Assembly (NCBI GenBank): GCA_904395865.1
Contig: CAJFNY010000128.1
Coordinates: forward strand, 1-42,004
Origin: an uncultured Oscillospiraceae bacterium
Lineage (GTDB): Bacteria; Bacillota; Clostridia; Oscillospirales; Oscillospiraceae
Length of the DNA stretch: 42,004 bases
Reading direction: 5' to 3'
Both the position numbers and the translations under genes were made by a program. The number at the start of each line of letters is the position of its first letter. The stretch's first letter is position 1. This document shows positions 15,657 to 24,389 of this stretch, in pieces. Below the pieces are notes generated by a model, which made no database searches, was not told the origin of the DNA, and saw nothing but the letters and a program-made list of their open reading frames with translations.

Positions 15657-16562
15657 ATGGGACTGTTTGACAAACTCAAAAGTGGACTGACGAAGACGCG
15701 CAAGGCGATGGAATCCTCGCTGGGCAGCCTGTTTTCCGGCTTTTCGGCGGTGGATGACGACTTTTACGACGAGCTGGAGGAGAGCCTGATTCTGGCAGAT
15801 CTGGGCGTCGATACGGCGGTCAAGGCCGTGGAGCTGCTGCGGCAGCGCGTGAAGGAGACCCGGCTGCGGGAGGCCGACGAGGTGCGTGCCTGCCTGAAGG
15901 ACATCCTGGTGGAAATGCTGAACGTGGGGGAGACGGCCCTGCACATCGGCACGAAGCCGTCCGTGGTGCTGGTGATCGGCGTCAACGGCGTCGGCAAGAC
16001 GACGACCATCGGAAAGCTGGCCAGCCGGCTGCGCAGCCAGGGCAAGAAGGTGTTGCTGTGCGCGGCGGATACGTTCCGCGCCGCGGCGGCGGATCAGCTG
16101 GAAATCTGGGCCAACCGGAGCCACGTGGACATCATCCGCCAGGACGAGGGCGCCGATCCCGCGTCCGTCGTCTACGACGCCATTTCCGCGGCCAGGGCCC
16201 GCGGGACGGACGTGATTCTCTGCGACACCGCCGGCCGGCTGCACAACAAGCAGAACCTGATGAACGAGCTGGGAAAAATTGCCCGGATCATCGACCGGGA
16301 GCTGCCGGATGCCGACAAGGAGGTCCTGCTCGTCCTGGACGGCACCACCGGGCAGAACGGTCTGATGCAGGCCAAGCAGTTCAAGGAGATCGCCGGCGTC
16401 ACCGGCATGGTGCTCACGAAGCTGGACGGCACGGCCAAGGGCGGCATCGTCATCGCCGTGGCCGATGCGCTGCAGATCCCGGTGAAGTACATCGGCGTCG
16501 GCGAGCAGGTGGACGATCTGATGGAATTCGACGCGCGCGCCTTCGTGGATGCGCTGATTTAG
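15657..16562 (+). CDS. ftsY: Signal recognition particle receptor FtsY
   Basis: FtsY is the membrane-associated SRP-GTPase that receives ribosome-SRP complexes at the translocon. The 301-residue protein has a short N-terminus followed by the N domain (about 20-95) and the G domain: GVNGVGKTTTIGKLAS (about 108-123, G1), DTFRAAAADQLE (G2), CDTAGRLHNKQNLMNEL (G3), TKLDGTAKGG (G4) and IGVGEQVDDLMEFD (G5 region). It lacks the long acidic A domain of enterobacterial FtsY, as is usual in Firmicutes. It follows smc, the conserved smc-ftsY order, and precedes rph by 13 bases. Confidence 0.97.
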   Translation: MGLFDKLKSGLTKTRKAMESSLGSLFSGFSAVDDDFYDELEESLILADLGVDTAVKAVELLRQRVKETRLREADEVRACLKDILVEMLNVGETALHIGTKPSVVLVIGVNGVGKTTTIGKLASRLRSQGKKVLLCAADTFRAAAADQLEIWANRSHVDIIRQDEGADPASVVYDAISAARARGTDVILCDTAGRLHNKQNLMNELGKIARIIDRELPDADKEVLLVLDGTTGQNGLMQAKQFKEIAGVTGMVLTKLDGTAKGGIVIAVADALQIPVKYIGVGEQVDDLMEFDARAFVDALI

Positions 16563-16575
16563 GAGGCTGAGCCGC

Positions 16576-17292
16576 ATGCGAAACGATGGCAGGGCCGCAG
16601 ATCAGCTGCGGCCGGTGAAGCTGACGCCGGGTGTCTCCCGTTTTGCCGAGGGCAGCTGCCTCATTGAGATGGGGGACACGGTGGTGCTCTGCTGCGCCTC
16701 TGTGGAGGAGCGCGTGCCGCCGCACGTCCAGTCCGGCGGCTGGATCACTGCCGAGTACGCCATGCTGCCCCGGGCCAACCGGGAGCGGACGAAGCGCGAC
16801 GTGAGCCGGCTGAAGCTGGCACCCCGCAGCGCGGAGATTCAGCGGCTCGTGGGCCGCGCCCTTCGCAGCGCCGCCGATCTGGAGGCGCTGGGAGAGCACA
16901 CCATCACCGTCGACTGCGACGTGCTCCAGGGCGACGGAGGAACCCGCACAGCAGCTGTGACGGGCGGCTTCGTCGCGCTGGTGCTGGCCTGCCGGCAGCT
17001 GCTGGCTGCGGGAAAGATCGAGCGGATGCCGGTCACGGAATTCGTCTCCGGCGTCTCGGCCGGCATCGTGGACGACGAGCCGCTGCTGGACCTCTGCTAC
17101 GAGGAGGATTCCCGTGCCGTGGTGGACCTGAACTGCGTGATGACCGGCGACGGCCGCATCATCGAGCTCCAGGGCACCGGTGAGGCCCGGCCCTTCACGC
17201 TGGAGGAGCAGCAGACGCTGGTAGCCCTTTGCCGGGGCGGCAACACCCAGCTGACGGAGCTGCAGCATGCAGTATTGGGGGACCTGACATGA
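16576..17292 (+). CDS. rph: Ribonuclease PH
   Basis: RNase PH is a phosphate-dependent 3'-5' exoribonuclease that trims the 3' end of tRNA precursors. The 238 residues cover the whole single RNase PH fold: RNDGRAADQLRPVKL at the N-terminus, GDTVVLCCASVEERVPP, an Arg-rich stretch (AMLPRANRERTKRDVS) that binds RNA, IQRLVGRALRSAADLE, CDVLQGDGGTRTAAVTGGFVAL with the phosphate-site residues, and a C-terminal GTGEARPFTLEE. The stop overlaps the next start by ATGA, and in several Firmicutes rph and the XTP pyrophosphatase gene are also adjacent. Confidence 0.96.
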   Translation: MRNDGRAADQLRPVKLTPGVSRFAEGSCLIEMGDTVVLCCASVEERVPPHVQSGGWITAEYAMLPRANRERTKRDVSRLKLAPRSAEIQRLVGRALRSAADLEALGEHTITVDCDVLQGDGGTRTAAVTGGFVALVLACRQLLAAGKIERMPVTEFVSGVSAGIVDDEPLLDLCYEEDSRAVVDLNCVMTGDGRIIELQGTGEARPFTLEEQQTLVALCRGGNTQLTELQHAVLGDLT

Positions 17293-17891
17293 AGCTGATT
17301 CTTGCCAGCCGGAATCCCGGCAAGCTCCGGGAGCTGCAGGAGCTCCTGAGCGGCTTCGGCGTGGAGATCCTGCTGGAGTCCCAGGTGGGACTCGACCTGG
17401 AGGTGGAGGAAACCGGCACCACCTTCGAGGAAAATTCCCTGCTGAAGGCACGGGCCGTGATGGAGGCTGCCGGCCTGGCGGCCATCGCCGACGACAGCGG
17501 GCTGGAAGTCGACGCTCTGAATGGCGCGCCTGGGGTCTACTCGGCCCGCTACGGCGGATTGGACAGCGACGAGGCCCGCACGGCGCTGCTGCTGCAGCGC
17601 CTCGAAGCCGTCCCGGACGCGCAGCGGACGGCCCGCTTCGTCAGTGTGCTGACAGCCTGCCTGCCGGACGGGCGGGTGATCCAGGCCCGCGGCACGTGCG
17701 AGGGGCGGATCACGCGGGCGCCCCGTGGCAGCGGCGGCTTCGGCTACGATCCGGTGTTCCTCGTGCCGGAGCTGGGACAGACCTTTGCGGAGATGCCGGC
17801 GGAGGAGAAGAACCGGATTTCTCACAGAGCCAACGCCCTGCGGCAGTTCGCAGAAAAATGGGAGAAGGAGATTCGCCATGCTGACGAGTAA
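17289..17891 (+). CDS. rdgB: XTP/dITP diphosphatase (HAM1/RdgB family)
   Basis: This enzyme hydrolyses XTP, ITP and dITP to the monophosphates and so keeps deaminated purines out of DNA and RNA. It has 200 residues. Family motifs are LILASRNPGKLRELQELL (3-20), ETGTTFEENSLLKARAV (about 41-57), ADDSGLEVDALNGAPGVYSARYGG (about 66-89, in two parts: the metal-binding DDSG and the base-binding region), GSGGFGYDPVFLVPE and SHRANALRQF near the end. The start overlaps the rph stop by ATGA and the stop overlaps the YhbY-like gene by 14 bases, giving a coupled rph-rdgB-yhbY unit. Confidence 0.95.
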   Translation: MKLILASRNPGKLRELQELLSGFGVEILLESQVGLDLEVEETGTTFEENSLLKARAVMEAAGLAAIADDSGLEVDALNGAPGVYSARYGGLDSDEARTALLLQRLEAVPDAQRTARFVSVLTACLPDGRVIQARGTCEGRITRAPRGSGGFGYDPVFLVPELGQTFAEMPAEEKNRISHRANALRQFAEKWEKEIRHADE

Positions 17892-18315
17892 ACAGCGCGC
17901 GGAGCTGCGTGCGCAGGCCAACGGCCTGGATACCATTTTGATGGTAGGGAAGGGCGGCGTCACGGAGCAGGTCGTCGCCGAGGCCAACACCGTGCTGGAT
18001 GCCCGGGAGCTGGTCAAGGGCCGCGTGCTGGAAAGCGCGCTGCTGTCCGCCCGGGAGGTGTCGGACGCGCTCTGCGCAGCCACCGGTGCGGAAGGCATCC
18101 AGTGCGTCGGTTCCAAGTTCGTCATCTACCGCCGCTCGCCGAAGCTGGAGGCCCGGCGCCAGGCGGAGGCCCTGAAGGCCAAGGCGGCCAGGAAGGTCAA
18201 CCCGGTGCGCGCCGGCGTCCAGGCGCGGCGCAAGGCGGCCAAGGCCGCCCGGGAGCAGCGAAATGAATACTTCCGTCAGGCGGCCATTGCGGCGGCCAAG
18301 GAGCGGAAAAAATAG
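17878..18315 (+). CDS. YhbY/CRM-domain RNA-binding protein with basic tail
   Basis: The first 95 or so of 145 residues form a CRM (CRS1-YhbY) domain: LTSKQRAELRAQANGLD, the GKGG loop in ILMVGKGGVTEQ, LVKGRVLES and VGSKFVIYRR. YhbY proteins associate with pre-50S ribosomal particles. The usual length is about 95-100 residues; here about 50 extra residues rich in Lys, Arg and Ala follow (KLEARRQAEALKAKAARK and onward), probably a helical RNA-binding tail. In Firmicutes yhbY commonly lies upstream of nadD, as here, in a ribosome-assembly and NAD-synthesis cluster. Confidence 0.9.
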   Translation: MLTSKQRAELRAQANGLDTILMVGKGGVTEQVVAEANTVLDARELVKGRVLESALLSAREVSDALCAATGAEGIQCVGSKFVIYRRSPKLEARRQAEALKAKAARKVNPVRAGVQARRKAAKAAREQRNEYFRQAAIAAAKERKK

Positions 18316-18339
18316 ATTTCAGAATTGGGGGCGTAGCGG

Positions 18340-19539
18340 ATGGGCAAAATCGGTTTGTACGGCGGAAGCTTCAACCCGCCCCATGTGGGGCATTCGCTGG
18401 CGGTGCAGGAGCTGCGCCGCGTCCTGGGCGTGGATCGCGTGATTCTGATTCCTGCGTCGGTGCCGCCGCATAAGCCGCTGCCGGCCGGCTCTCCGGATGC
18501 GCCGACGCGGCTGAAGCTGCTGCGCCTGATGGCGGAGAAGCTCGACGGTGTGGAAGTGGACGACCTGGAGCTGCGCCGGGAGGGGCCCAGCTACACGGCG
18601 GACACGGTACGGATTCTGCGGGAGCGCTATCCGGACGATACGCTGTACCTGATGATGGGGACGGACATGTTCCTGTCTTTCGACCGCTGGTACCGCCCGG
18701 ATGAAATCTGCCGTATGGCCTCCATCGTCACGGTGCACCGCACGCCGGACGACGCTGCGGCCCGGGCAAAGCTGGAGGCGCAGGCGGAGCATCTGCGCGC
18801 AGCGTACGGTGCGGATGTCACCATTTTGGACAACCGCTTCGTGGCAGCCTCCTCGACGGAAACCCGGCGGATGCTGCGCTTCCGCTGCGCCGAACAGTAC
18901 CTGGATCCGAAGGTCCTGGAATACATCGAAGCACACGGCCTGTACGGCACCGGTGAGAACTGGCGCAGCCTGCCCTTTGAGAAGCTGAAGCAGGCCAGCC
19001 TTTCGCTCCACGACCCAAAGCGTGTGCCGCACGTCATCGGCTGCTGTGAGACGGCTGCCCGTCTGGCCCGACGGTGGGGCGCCGACGAGGCGCTGGCGGC
19101 CCGCGCCGGGATCCTGCACGATGTGACGAAAGCACTCAGCAAAAGTGCGCAGTTGCTATTGTGCGAAAAATATGGTATTATGACAAGCGAATTTGAGCGT
19201 GAGAACTACAAGCTGCTCCATGCCAGAACCGGTGCAGCGGTGGCACGCTACGTGTTCGGCGAATGCGACGCCGTGTATGATGCGATCTATTGGCACACCA
19301 CCGGCAAAGCCCGGATGGATACACTGGAAAAAATCCTCTATCTGGCAGATTATATGGAGCCTCACCGGGCCTTTGACGGTGTGGAAACGCTGCGCACACT
19401 GGCGGATCAGGATCTGGATGCAGCGTTGCTCTGCGGCTTCGAGATGTCCATCGCTCTGCTGGAGAGCGAGGGAAAGGCTCTGGACCGCTATACGGTGGAG
19501 GCCCGCGACTATCTACTGCATGAAAGGACACAGGCATGA
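18340..19539 (+). CDS. NadD-YqeK fusion: nicotinate mononucleotide adenylyltransferase + HD hydrolase
   Basis: The 399 residues combine two normally separate, adjacent genes. Residues 1 to about 205 are NadD, which makes deamido-NAD from nicotinate mononucleotide and ATP: GGSFNPPHVGH (8-18, the HxGH nucleotidyltransferase motif), IPASVPPHK, GTDMFLSFDRWYRPDEI and the second motif SSTETRR. Residues from about 215 are a YqeK-type HD domain, a family including symmetrical Ap4A hydrolases: RVPHVIGCCETAARLA with His231, ILHDVTKA with the His260-Asp261 pair, LLHARTGAAVA and WHTTGKARMDTLEKILYLADYMEP. The reading frame is continuous, with no stop or internal ribosome binding site at the join. The stop overlaps the LCP gene by ATGA. 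Confidence 0.93.
   Translation: MGKIGLYGGSFNPPHVGHSLAVQELRRVLGVDRVILIPASVPPHKPLPAGSPDAPTRLKLLRLMAEKLDGVEVDDLELRREGPSYTADTVRILRERYPDDTLYLMMGTDMFLSFDRWYRPDEICRMASIVTVHRTPDDAAARAKLEAQAEHLRAAYGADVTILDNRFVAASSTETRRMLRFRCAEQYLDPKVLEYIEAHGLYGTGENWRSLPFEKLKQASLSLHDPKRVPHVIGCCETAARLARRWGADEALAARAGILHDVTKALSKSAQLLLCEKYGIMTSEFERENYKLLHARTGAAVARYVFGECDAVYDAIYWHTTGKARMDTLEKILYLADYMEPHRAFDGVETLRTLADQDLDAALLCGFEMSIALLESEGKALDRYTVEARDYLLHERTQA
19153..19181 (+). promoter_or_regulatory. Promoter-like sequence inside nadD-yqeK
   Basis: TTGCTA (19153-19158), 17-base spacer, TATTAT (19176-19181) preceded by TGG. It sits in a short AT-rich island in the HD-domain part of a GC-rich gene and reads toward lcp, rsfS and leuS, whose first start is about 355 bases downstream. 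Confidence 0.45.
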
Positions 19540-21239
19540 AACTCTTCGGCGGAAAGCACAGCTCCCAGCGCACCGGCAGCAGCCGGGCGTCCCGGGCCGC
19601 AGCAGGTCGATCTGACGGCCGTCAGAAGGAAAAGGACAGCGGAAATGCGGACGCACAGCGAACCACCTCCAAGGGGAACGGAAAGCGGCGCCTGACCGGC
19701 GTGCAGCGCGGGTTGCTGCTGCTGCTGGCCTCCCTTGCCGTATTGGCGCTCGTCCTCTTCGGCGTCTATAAGGCAATGGTGCGTCCCATGGCCCGGCCGA
19801 GCCAGCCGACCGTCAGCGATGGCGAGGATTCCGACGGGAATTCCACCATCAAGAAGCCTTCCGTCACGTACGTTGATGAGGACGGGAACACGGTTGAGGC
19901 CACCTTCGAGGCTCCCGGCAGCTACGTGGACGGCGTCTACAATATCCTGCTGCTGGGCACCGACGACGACGGCACCCGGACCGACACCATCATGATTGCC
20001 CATATGGACACCACGGACCACTCCGTGGCGCTGCTGAGCATCCCGCGGGACACGCTGGTCTACGGCAACTACTCCATCCCCAAGATCAACGGCGTCTACG
20101 GCGGCGACGGCGAGGAGGGCGTGGAGCGGCTGGAGGAGATGCTGGCTACCATGCTGGGCTTCCAGGTGGACGGCTATGTGCTGGTGGACCTGCAGGCGTT
20201 CGTCGATATCATCAACATCATGGGGGGCGTCACGTTCGACGTGCCCCAGCGGATGTACTATTCGGACCCGACCCAGGGGCTCTACATCGACCTGTACGCC
20301 GGCGAACAGACGCTGACCGGTGAGCAGGCCATGGGCCTGGTGCGGTACCGCTCCGGCTACGCGGCGGCGGACATCCGCCGGGTGGAGGTCCAGCGGGATT
20401 TTCTGAAGGCCATGGCCGAGCAGTTGCTTTCCCTGAAAACTATTACAAAAATTCAGCCCATCGTGGAGACGTGCCTGACGTATGTAAGCACGGATCTGAC
20501 CCTGGGCAACATGCTCTACTTCGCGCAGGAGCTTCTCAAGTGTGATCTGGGTCAGATGGAATCGATCACCCTGCCGGGGCAGGGCGTCAACCTGACCAGC
20601 GGCTCGTACTACTCGCCGTACCCCAGCCAGGTGCTGGAGGTCGTCAACGAGTACTTCAACCCCTACGATACCGACATTTCTCTGTCCAGCCTCCATCTGC
20701 GGACTGCCAGCAGCAGCTCCGGAAGCAGCAGTTCCAGCTCCGGCAGTTCCGGCAGCAGCTCTGGCGGAAGCACCTCCGGCGGAACGACGGCAACGACGGA
20801 GCCGGAGAAGCCGGCCGAGCCGAATCCGGACGATCCAAACGGCGCCGGCGCCCTGGATCCCGGTACGGGGGATCCCGGCTCCACAGACCCGGGTGCGACC
20901 GATCCTGGTACGACGGATCCGGGCACGACAGACCCCGGCGAAACGGATCCCGACGCTACGGACCCGGATGCAACGGATCCGGATCCGACGGATCCCGGTA
21001 CGACGGATCCCGGTACGACGGATCCCGGTACGACAGATCCGGAGCCGACCGATCCTGGCTCCACGGACCCGGGATCGGGAGATCCCGCCGTCCCCATCGA
21101 ACCGGGCGGAGGCTCCTCCGGTGTGGACATTCTGGATCCGTCCTTTGACGGAGAGACGTCATCGGACACCACCGACCCTACGACGGAGGCGCCTGCTGAG
21201 ACGCCAACAGAAGCGACAGTCCAGGAAACTGCCGCATAA
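19536..21239 (+). CDS. LytR-CpsA-Psr (LCP) family protein with Pro/Thr/Asp repeat tail
   Basis: LCP enzymes attach lipid-linked anionic polymers to peptidoglycan outside the cell. The 567 residues begin with a basic cytoplasmic segment, then one membrane helix (about 59-82, GLLLLLASLAVLALVLFGVY), a short linker and the LCP domain (about 130-310) with YNILLLGTDDDGTRTDTIMI, LLSIPRDTLV, KINGVYG, GGVTFDVP and LTGEQAMGLVRYRSG. The catalytic-type Arg and Asp residues of the family are present. After about residue 385 the protein is low complexity: a Ser/Gly-rich stretch and then many D-P-G-T/S-T units (about 430-520). Such tails usually span the wall. The start overlaps nadD-yqeK. Confidence 0.92.
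   Translation: MKLFGGKHSSQRTGSSRASRAAAGRSDGRQKEKDSGNADAQRTTSKGNGKRRLTGVQRGLLLLLASLAVLALVLFGVYKAMVRPMARPSQPTVSDGEDSDGNSTIKKPSVTYVDEDGNTVEATFEAPGSYVDGVYNILLLGTDDDGTRTDTIMIAHMDTTDHSVALLSIPRDTLVYGNYSIPKINGVYGGDGEEGVERLEEMLATMLGFQVDGYVLVDLQAFVDIINIMGGVTFDVPQRMYYSDPTQGLYIDLYAGEQTLTGEQAMGLVRYRSGYAAADIRRVEVQRDFLKAMAEQLLSLKTITKIQPIVETCLTYVSTDLTLGNMLYFAQELLKCDLGQMESITLPGQGVNLTSGSYYSPYPSQVLEVVNEYFNPYDTDISLSSLHLRTASSSSGSSSSSSGSSGSSSGGSTSGGTTATTEPEKPAEPNPDDPNGAGALDPGTGDPGSTDPGATDPGTTDPGTTDPGETDPDATDPDATDPDPTDPGTTDPGTTDPGTTDPEPTDPGSTDPGSGDPAVPIEPGGGSSGVDILDPSFDGETSSDTTDPTTEAPAETPTEATVQETAA
20860..21085 (+). repeat. GGATCC-rich repeats coding for D-P-x-T tail
   Basis: The DNA for the repeat tail is built from related 12-15 base units centred on GGATCC or GATCC. 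Three perfect 15-base copies stand in tandem at 20987-21001, 21002-21016 and 21017-21031 (GACGGATCCCGGTAC), flanked by degenerate copies. All units keep the frame. Confidence 0.85.
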
Positions 21240-21261
21240 TACATCGGAAGGATGATGGACT

Positions 21262-21621
21262 TTGCTGACCCCGAAAGAGGTAGCCGCAGCCGCAGCCCGG
21301 GCTCTGGACGCGAAAAAGGGCGTGGACATCCGGCTGCTGGCAATTGCTGACATTTCAACCCTGGCAGATTATTTCCTGATCTGCACCGGCACCTCCAATA
21401 CCCACGTCAAGACGCTCTGCGACGCCGTGGAGGAGGCGCTGGATCTTGCCGGAGAGCCGGTGCTCCGGCGGGAGGGCCACCGGAGCGGCACCTGGGTGCT
21501 GCTGGATTACGGCTGCCTGGTGGTGCACGTGTTCACCGACGAAACACGGAAGTTTTATGATCTGGAACGGCTGTGGAGCGACGCCACACCGGTTCCTCTC
21601 GATCCTGGAATCTCTGAATAA
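21262..21621 (+). CDS. rsfS: Ribosomal silencing factor RsfS
   Basis: RsfS binds ribosomal protein L14 on the 50S subunit and blocks joining with 30S under nutrient limitation. The 119-residue protein shows the whole family pattern: ALDAKKGVDIRLLAIADIS, LADYFLICTGTSNTHVKTL, EGHRSGTWVLLDYGCLVVHVF and ETRKFYDLERLW. The start is TTG with GGAAGG ten bases upstream; no ATG or GTG fits better. It lies between the LCP gene and leuS, the usual clostridial nadD-yqeK-lcp-rsfS-leuS order, with 15 bases to leuS. Confidence 0.95.
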   Translation: MLTPKEVAAAAARALDAKKGVDIRLLAIADISTLADYFLICTGTSNTHVKTLCDAVEEALDLAGEPVLRREGHRSGTWVLLDYGCLVVHVFTDETRKFYDLERLWSDATPVPLDPGISE

Positions 21622-21636
21622 AGGAAGAGGAAAGAC

Positions 21637-24066
21637 ATGAAGTACGATTTTACTGCCATTGAGAAGAAGTGGCAGGCCCGGTGGCTGCAGGAAAAGCCCT
21701 TTGCCGCCGTGACCGGCGATCCCCGCCCCAAGTTTTACGGCCTGATTGAGTTCCCGTATCCCTCCGGGCAGGGCCTTCACGTCGGCCATCCGCGCCCCTT
21801 TACGGCGATGGACATCATCTGCCGGAAGAAGCGGATGCAGGGCTACAACGTTCTGTTCCCCATCGGCTATGATGCCTTTGGCCTTCCCACGGAGAACTAT
21901 GCCATCAAGAACCACATTCATCCGCGGAAGGTCACGGAGCAGAACATCAAGCGCTTCCGCAGCCAGCTGCAGATGCTTGGCTACAGCTTCGACTGGGATC
22001 GCGAGATCGATACGACGGACCCTGGCTACTATAAGTGGACCCAGTGGATCTTCCTGCAGCTCTACAAGCACGGCCTTGCCTACAAGGCGACGATGCCCGT
22101 CAACTGGTGCACCTCCTGCAAGTGCGTGCTGGCCAACGAGGAAGTGGTCGAGGGCGTCTGCGAGCGCTGCGGCGCGCCGGTCATCCGCAAGGAAAAGAGC
22201 CAGTGGATGCTGCGGATCACCAAGTACGCCCAGCGGCTCATTGACGATCTGGACGACGTGGACTACATCGAACGCGTCAAGATCCAGCAGCGCAACTGGA
22301 TCGGCCGTTCCACCGGTGCCGAGGTCGACTTCCAGACGTCGGAGGGCGACAAGCTGACCGTGTTTACCACCCGCCCCGACACGCTGTTCGGCGCGACGTA
22401 CATGGTCATTGCGCCGGAGCATCCGTTCGTAAAGAAGTGGGCCGGCAAGATTCAGAATCCTGACGAGGTCAACGCCTACGTGGAGGCCGCCGCCCGCAAG
22501 TCCGATTTCGAGCGCTCGGAGCTGACAGCCGACAAGGAAAAGACCGGCGTGGAGCTCCGGGGCGTCCGGGCCATCAACCCGGTCAACGGGAAAGAAATCC
22601 CGATCTTCATCTCCGACTACGTCCTCGTGACGTACGGCACCGGCGCCATCATGGCCGTTCCGGCCCACGATACCCGCGACTGGGCCTTTGCCCGGAAGTT
22701 CGGCCTGCCCATCGTGGAGGTCGTCCAGGGCGGCGACGTGGAGAAGGAGGCCTTCACCCTCAAGGACGACACGGGCATTCTGGTCAACTCCGGCTTCCTG
22801 GACGGCATGACCGTTCGGCAGGCGATTCCCGCCATCACCAAGTGGCTGGAGGAGCAGGGGATCGGCCACGAGAAGGTCAACTATAAGCTGCGCGACTGGG
22901 TGTTCTCCCGCCAGCGGTACTGGGGCGAGCCGATTCCCATGGTCAACTGCCCCAAGTGCGGCTGGGTGCCGCTGCCGGAGGATCAGCTGCCGCTGCTGCT
23001 GCCGGATGTGGAGAATTACGAGCCCACCGACACCGGCGAGTCGCCGCTTTCCAAGATGACCGATTGGGTCAACACCACCTGCCCCTGCTGCGGCGGCCCC
23101 GCCCAGCGGGAAACCGACACGATGCCCCAGTGGGCCGGCTCCAGCTGGTACTATCTGCGGTACACCGACCCGCACAACGACCACGCGCTGGCCTCCAGGG
23201 AAGCCATGGACTACTGGATGCCCGTGGACTGGTACAACGGCGGCATGGAGCACACGACGCTGCACCTGCTGTACTCCCGCTTCTGGCATAAATTCCTCTA
23301 CGACATCGGCATTGTGCCCACGAAGGAGCCGTATCAGAAACGCACCAGCCACGGCATGATCCTCGGCGAGGGCGGCGAAAAGATGTCCAAGTCCCGCGGC
23401 AACGTCATCAATCCCAACGACATCGTCGATCAGTACGGCGCAGATACCATGCGTCTGCACATCATGTTCATCGGCGACTTCGAGAAGGCCGTCTCCTGGT
23501 CCAACGAGGCGGTCAAGGGCTCCAAACGCTTCCTGGACCGCGTCTGGAACCTGGCAGAAAGCTGCAGCCAGAGCAGGGAGATCACGCCGGCCAATGAGGC
23601 CATTCTCCACAAGACCATCAAGAAGGTCACGGCCGACATCGATGACCTGAAGATGAATACCGCCATTGCAGCCATGATGACCCTGGTGAACGAGCTGTAT
23701 TCCAACGGCTGCTCCCTGGGCGATCTGCGGATCCTGCTGCTGCTGCTGAGCCCCTTCGCGCCGCACATTGTCGAGGAGCTCTGGGAGCTGAACGGCTTCG
23801 CGGCCGAGACCGGCACCATGGCGTGCCAGCAGCCCTGGCCCGTCTACGACGAGCAGAAAACCGTCGACGCCACGGTGGAAATGGCCATTCAGATCAACGG
23901 CAAGCTCCGCGGCACCATGCAGGCTGCGGCCGGCCTGGACAACGACGCCGTAACGGCACTGGCCCACAGCTCTGAGGTGGTGCAGCGGAACCTGGAGAAG
24001 CTGGGCGGCCGCATCGTCAAGACCATCGTGGTGCCCAACAAGCTGGTCAATGTCATCATCAAGTGA
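21637..24066 (+). CDS. leuS: Leucyl-tRNA synthetase
   Basis: Class I synthetase charging tRNA-Leu; 809 residues, normal for bacteria. The HIGH-type motif is HVGH in [12 protein letters not shown] (about residues 46-49) and the KMSKS motif is at about 582-586 in [16 protein letters not shown]. The editing (CP1) domain lies at about 225-415 with [19 protein letters not shown] and [19 protein letters not shown], the threonine-rich and aspartate-containing hydrolytic site. A zinc-type cysteine set ([13 protein letters not shown]) is also present, and CPKCG and CPCCG follow further on. GGAAGAGG precedes the ATG. No T-box leader is seen; the gene is read through from rsfS. Confidence 0.98.
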   Translation: MKYDFTAIEKKWQARWLQEKPFAAVTGDPRPKFYGLIEFPYPSGQGLHVGHPRPFTAMDIICRKKRMQGYNVLFPIGYDAFGLPTENYAIKNHIHPRKVTEQNIKRFRSQLQMLGYSFDWDREIDTTDPGYYKWTQWIFLQLYKHGLAYKATMPVNWCTSCKCVLANEEVVEGVCERCGAPVIRKEKSQWMLRITKYAQRLIDDLDDVDYIERVKIQQRNWIGRSTGAEVDFQTSEGDKLTVFTTRPDTLFGATYMVIAPEHPFVKKWAGKIQNPDEVNAYVEAAARKSDFERSELTADKEKTGVELRGVRAINPVNGKEIPIFISDYVLVTYGTGAIMAVPAHDTRDWAFARKFGLPIVEVVQGGDVEKEAFTLKDDTGILVNSGFLDGMTVRQAIPAITKWLEEQGIGHEKVNYKLRDWVFSRQRYWGEPIPMVNCPKCGWVPLPEDQLPLLLPDVENYEPTDTGESPLSKMTDWVNTTCPCCGGPAQRETDTMPQWAGSSWYYLRYTDPHNDHALASREAMDYWMPVDWYNGGMEHTTLHLLYSRFWHKFLYDIGIVPTKEPYQKRTSHGMILGEGGEKMSKSRGNVINPNDIVDQYGADTMRLHIMFIGDFEKAVSWSNEAVKGSKRFLDRVWNLAESCSQSREITPANEAILHKTIKKVTADIDDLKMNTAIAAMMTLVNELYSNGCSLGDLRILLLLLSPFAPHIVEELWELNGFAAETGTMACQQPWPVYDEQKTVDATVEMAIQINGKLRGTMQAAAGLDNDAVTALAHSSEVVQRNLEKLGGRIVKTIVVPNKLVNVIIK

Positions 24067-24086
24067 ACGGCAGGAGAAATTCGCCC

Positions 24087-24115
24087 TTGACATTCGGCAA
24101 GGAACTGATTATAAT
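24087..24115 (+). promoter_or_regulatory. Full-consensus sigma-A promoter of rpsU
   Basis: TTGACA (24087-24092), exactly 17 bases, TATAAT (24110-24115): a perfect match in both boxes, the only one in this window. It fits the need for abundant ribosomal protein mRNA. Confidence 0.85.
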
Positions 24116-24144
24116 CAGTTAGGCTTATTAGTATAGCCCTGAAA

Positions 24145-24167
24145 GTATCCTGGAGTCAGCCGGATAC
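24145..24167 (+). promoter_or_regulatory. Hairpin in the rpsU leader
   Basis: GTATCC (24145-24150) pairs with GGATAC (24162-24167) around an 11-base loop, four bases before the very strong ribosome binding sequence at 24171-24181 (GGAGGGGAGGG). The 72-base leader could bind S21 or otherwise affect initiation. This is speculative. Confidence 0.3.
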
Positions 24168-24187
24168 ATCGGAGGGGAGGGAAATCA

Positions 24188-24370
24188 ATGTCTGAAATTC
24201 ACGTGAAGGAGAACGAATCTCTGGAAAGTGCTCTGAAGCGGTTTAAGAGAAGCTGCGCCAAGGCGGGTGTCATCGCCGAGGTGAAGAAGAGAGAGCACTA
24301 CGTGAGCCCCAGCCTGAAGCGCAAGCAGAAGTCTGAAGCCGCGCGCAAGAACAAGCGGAAGTATTATTGA
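24188..24370 (+). CDS. rpsU: 30S ribosomal protein S21
   Basis: S21 is a small basic protein of the 30S platform near the anti-Shine-Dalgarno end of 16S rRNA. The 60 residues show the family order: [20 protein letters not shown], then [19 protein letters not shown] and a Lys/Arg-rich end. It is transcribed alone, from a full-consensus promoter to a GC-rich terminator, rather than with dnaG-rpoD or GatB/YqeY genes as in many bacteria. The ribosome binding site is unusually strong. Confidence 0.97.
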   Translation: MSEIHVKENESLESALKRFKRSCAKAGVIAEVKKREHYVSPSLKRKQKSEAARKNKRKYY

Positions 24371-24389
24371 TTTCCCGGATTGAACGTCG

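Noticed and set aside
20860-21085. GGATCC-rich repeats as iterons, CRISPR or an origin
   Set aside because: The units keep the reading frame of the LCP protein and encode D-P-x-T; there are no unique spacers.
21600-21640. T-box leader before leuS
   Set aside because: Only 15 bases separate rsfS and leuS; there is no leader or terminator hairpin.
21355-24093. Long antisense frame over rsfS-leuS
   Set aside because: A codon-bias shadow of leuS; no domain recognisable and it spans two real genes.
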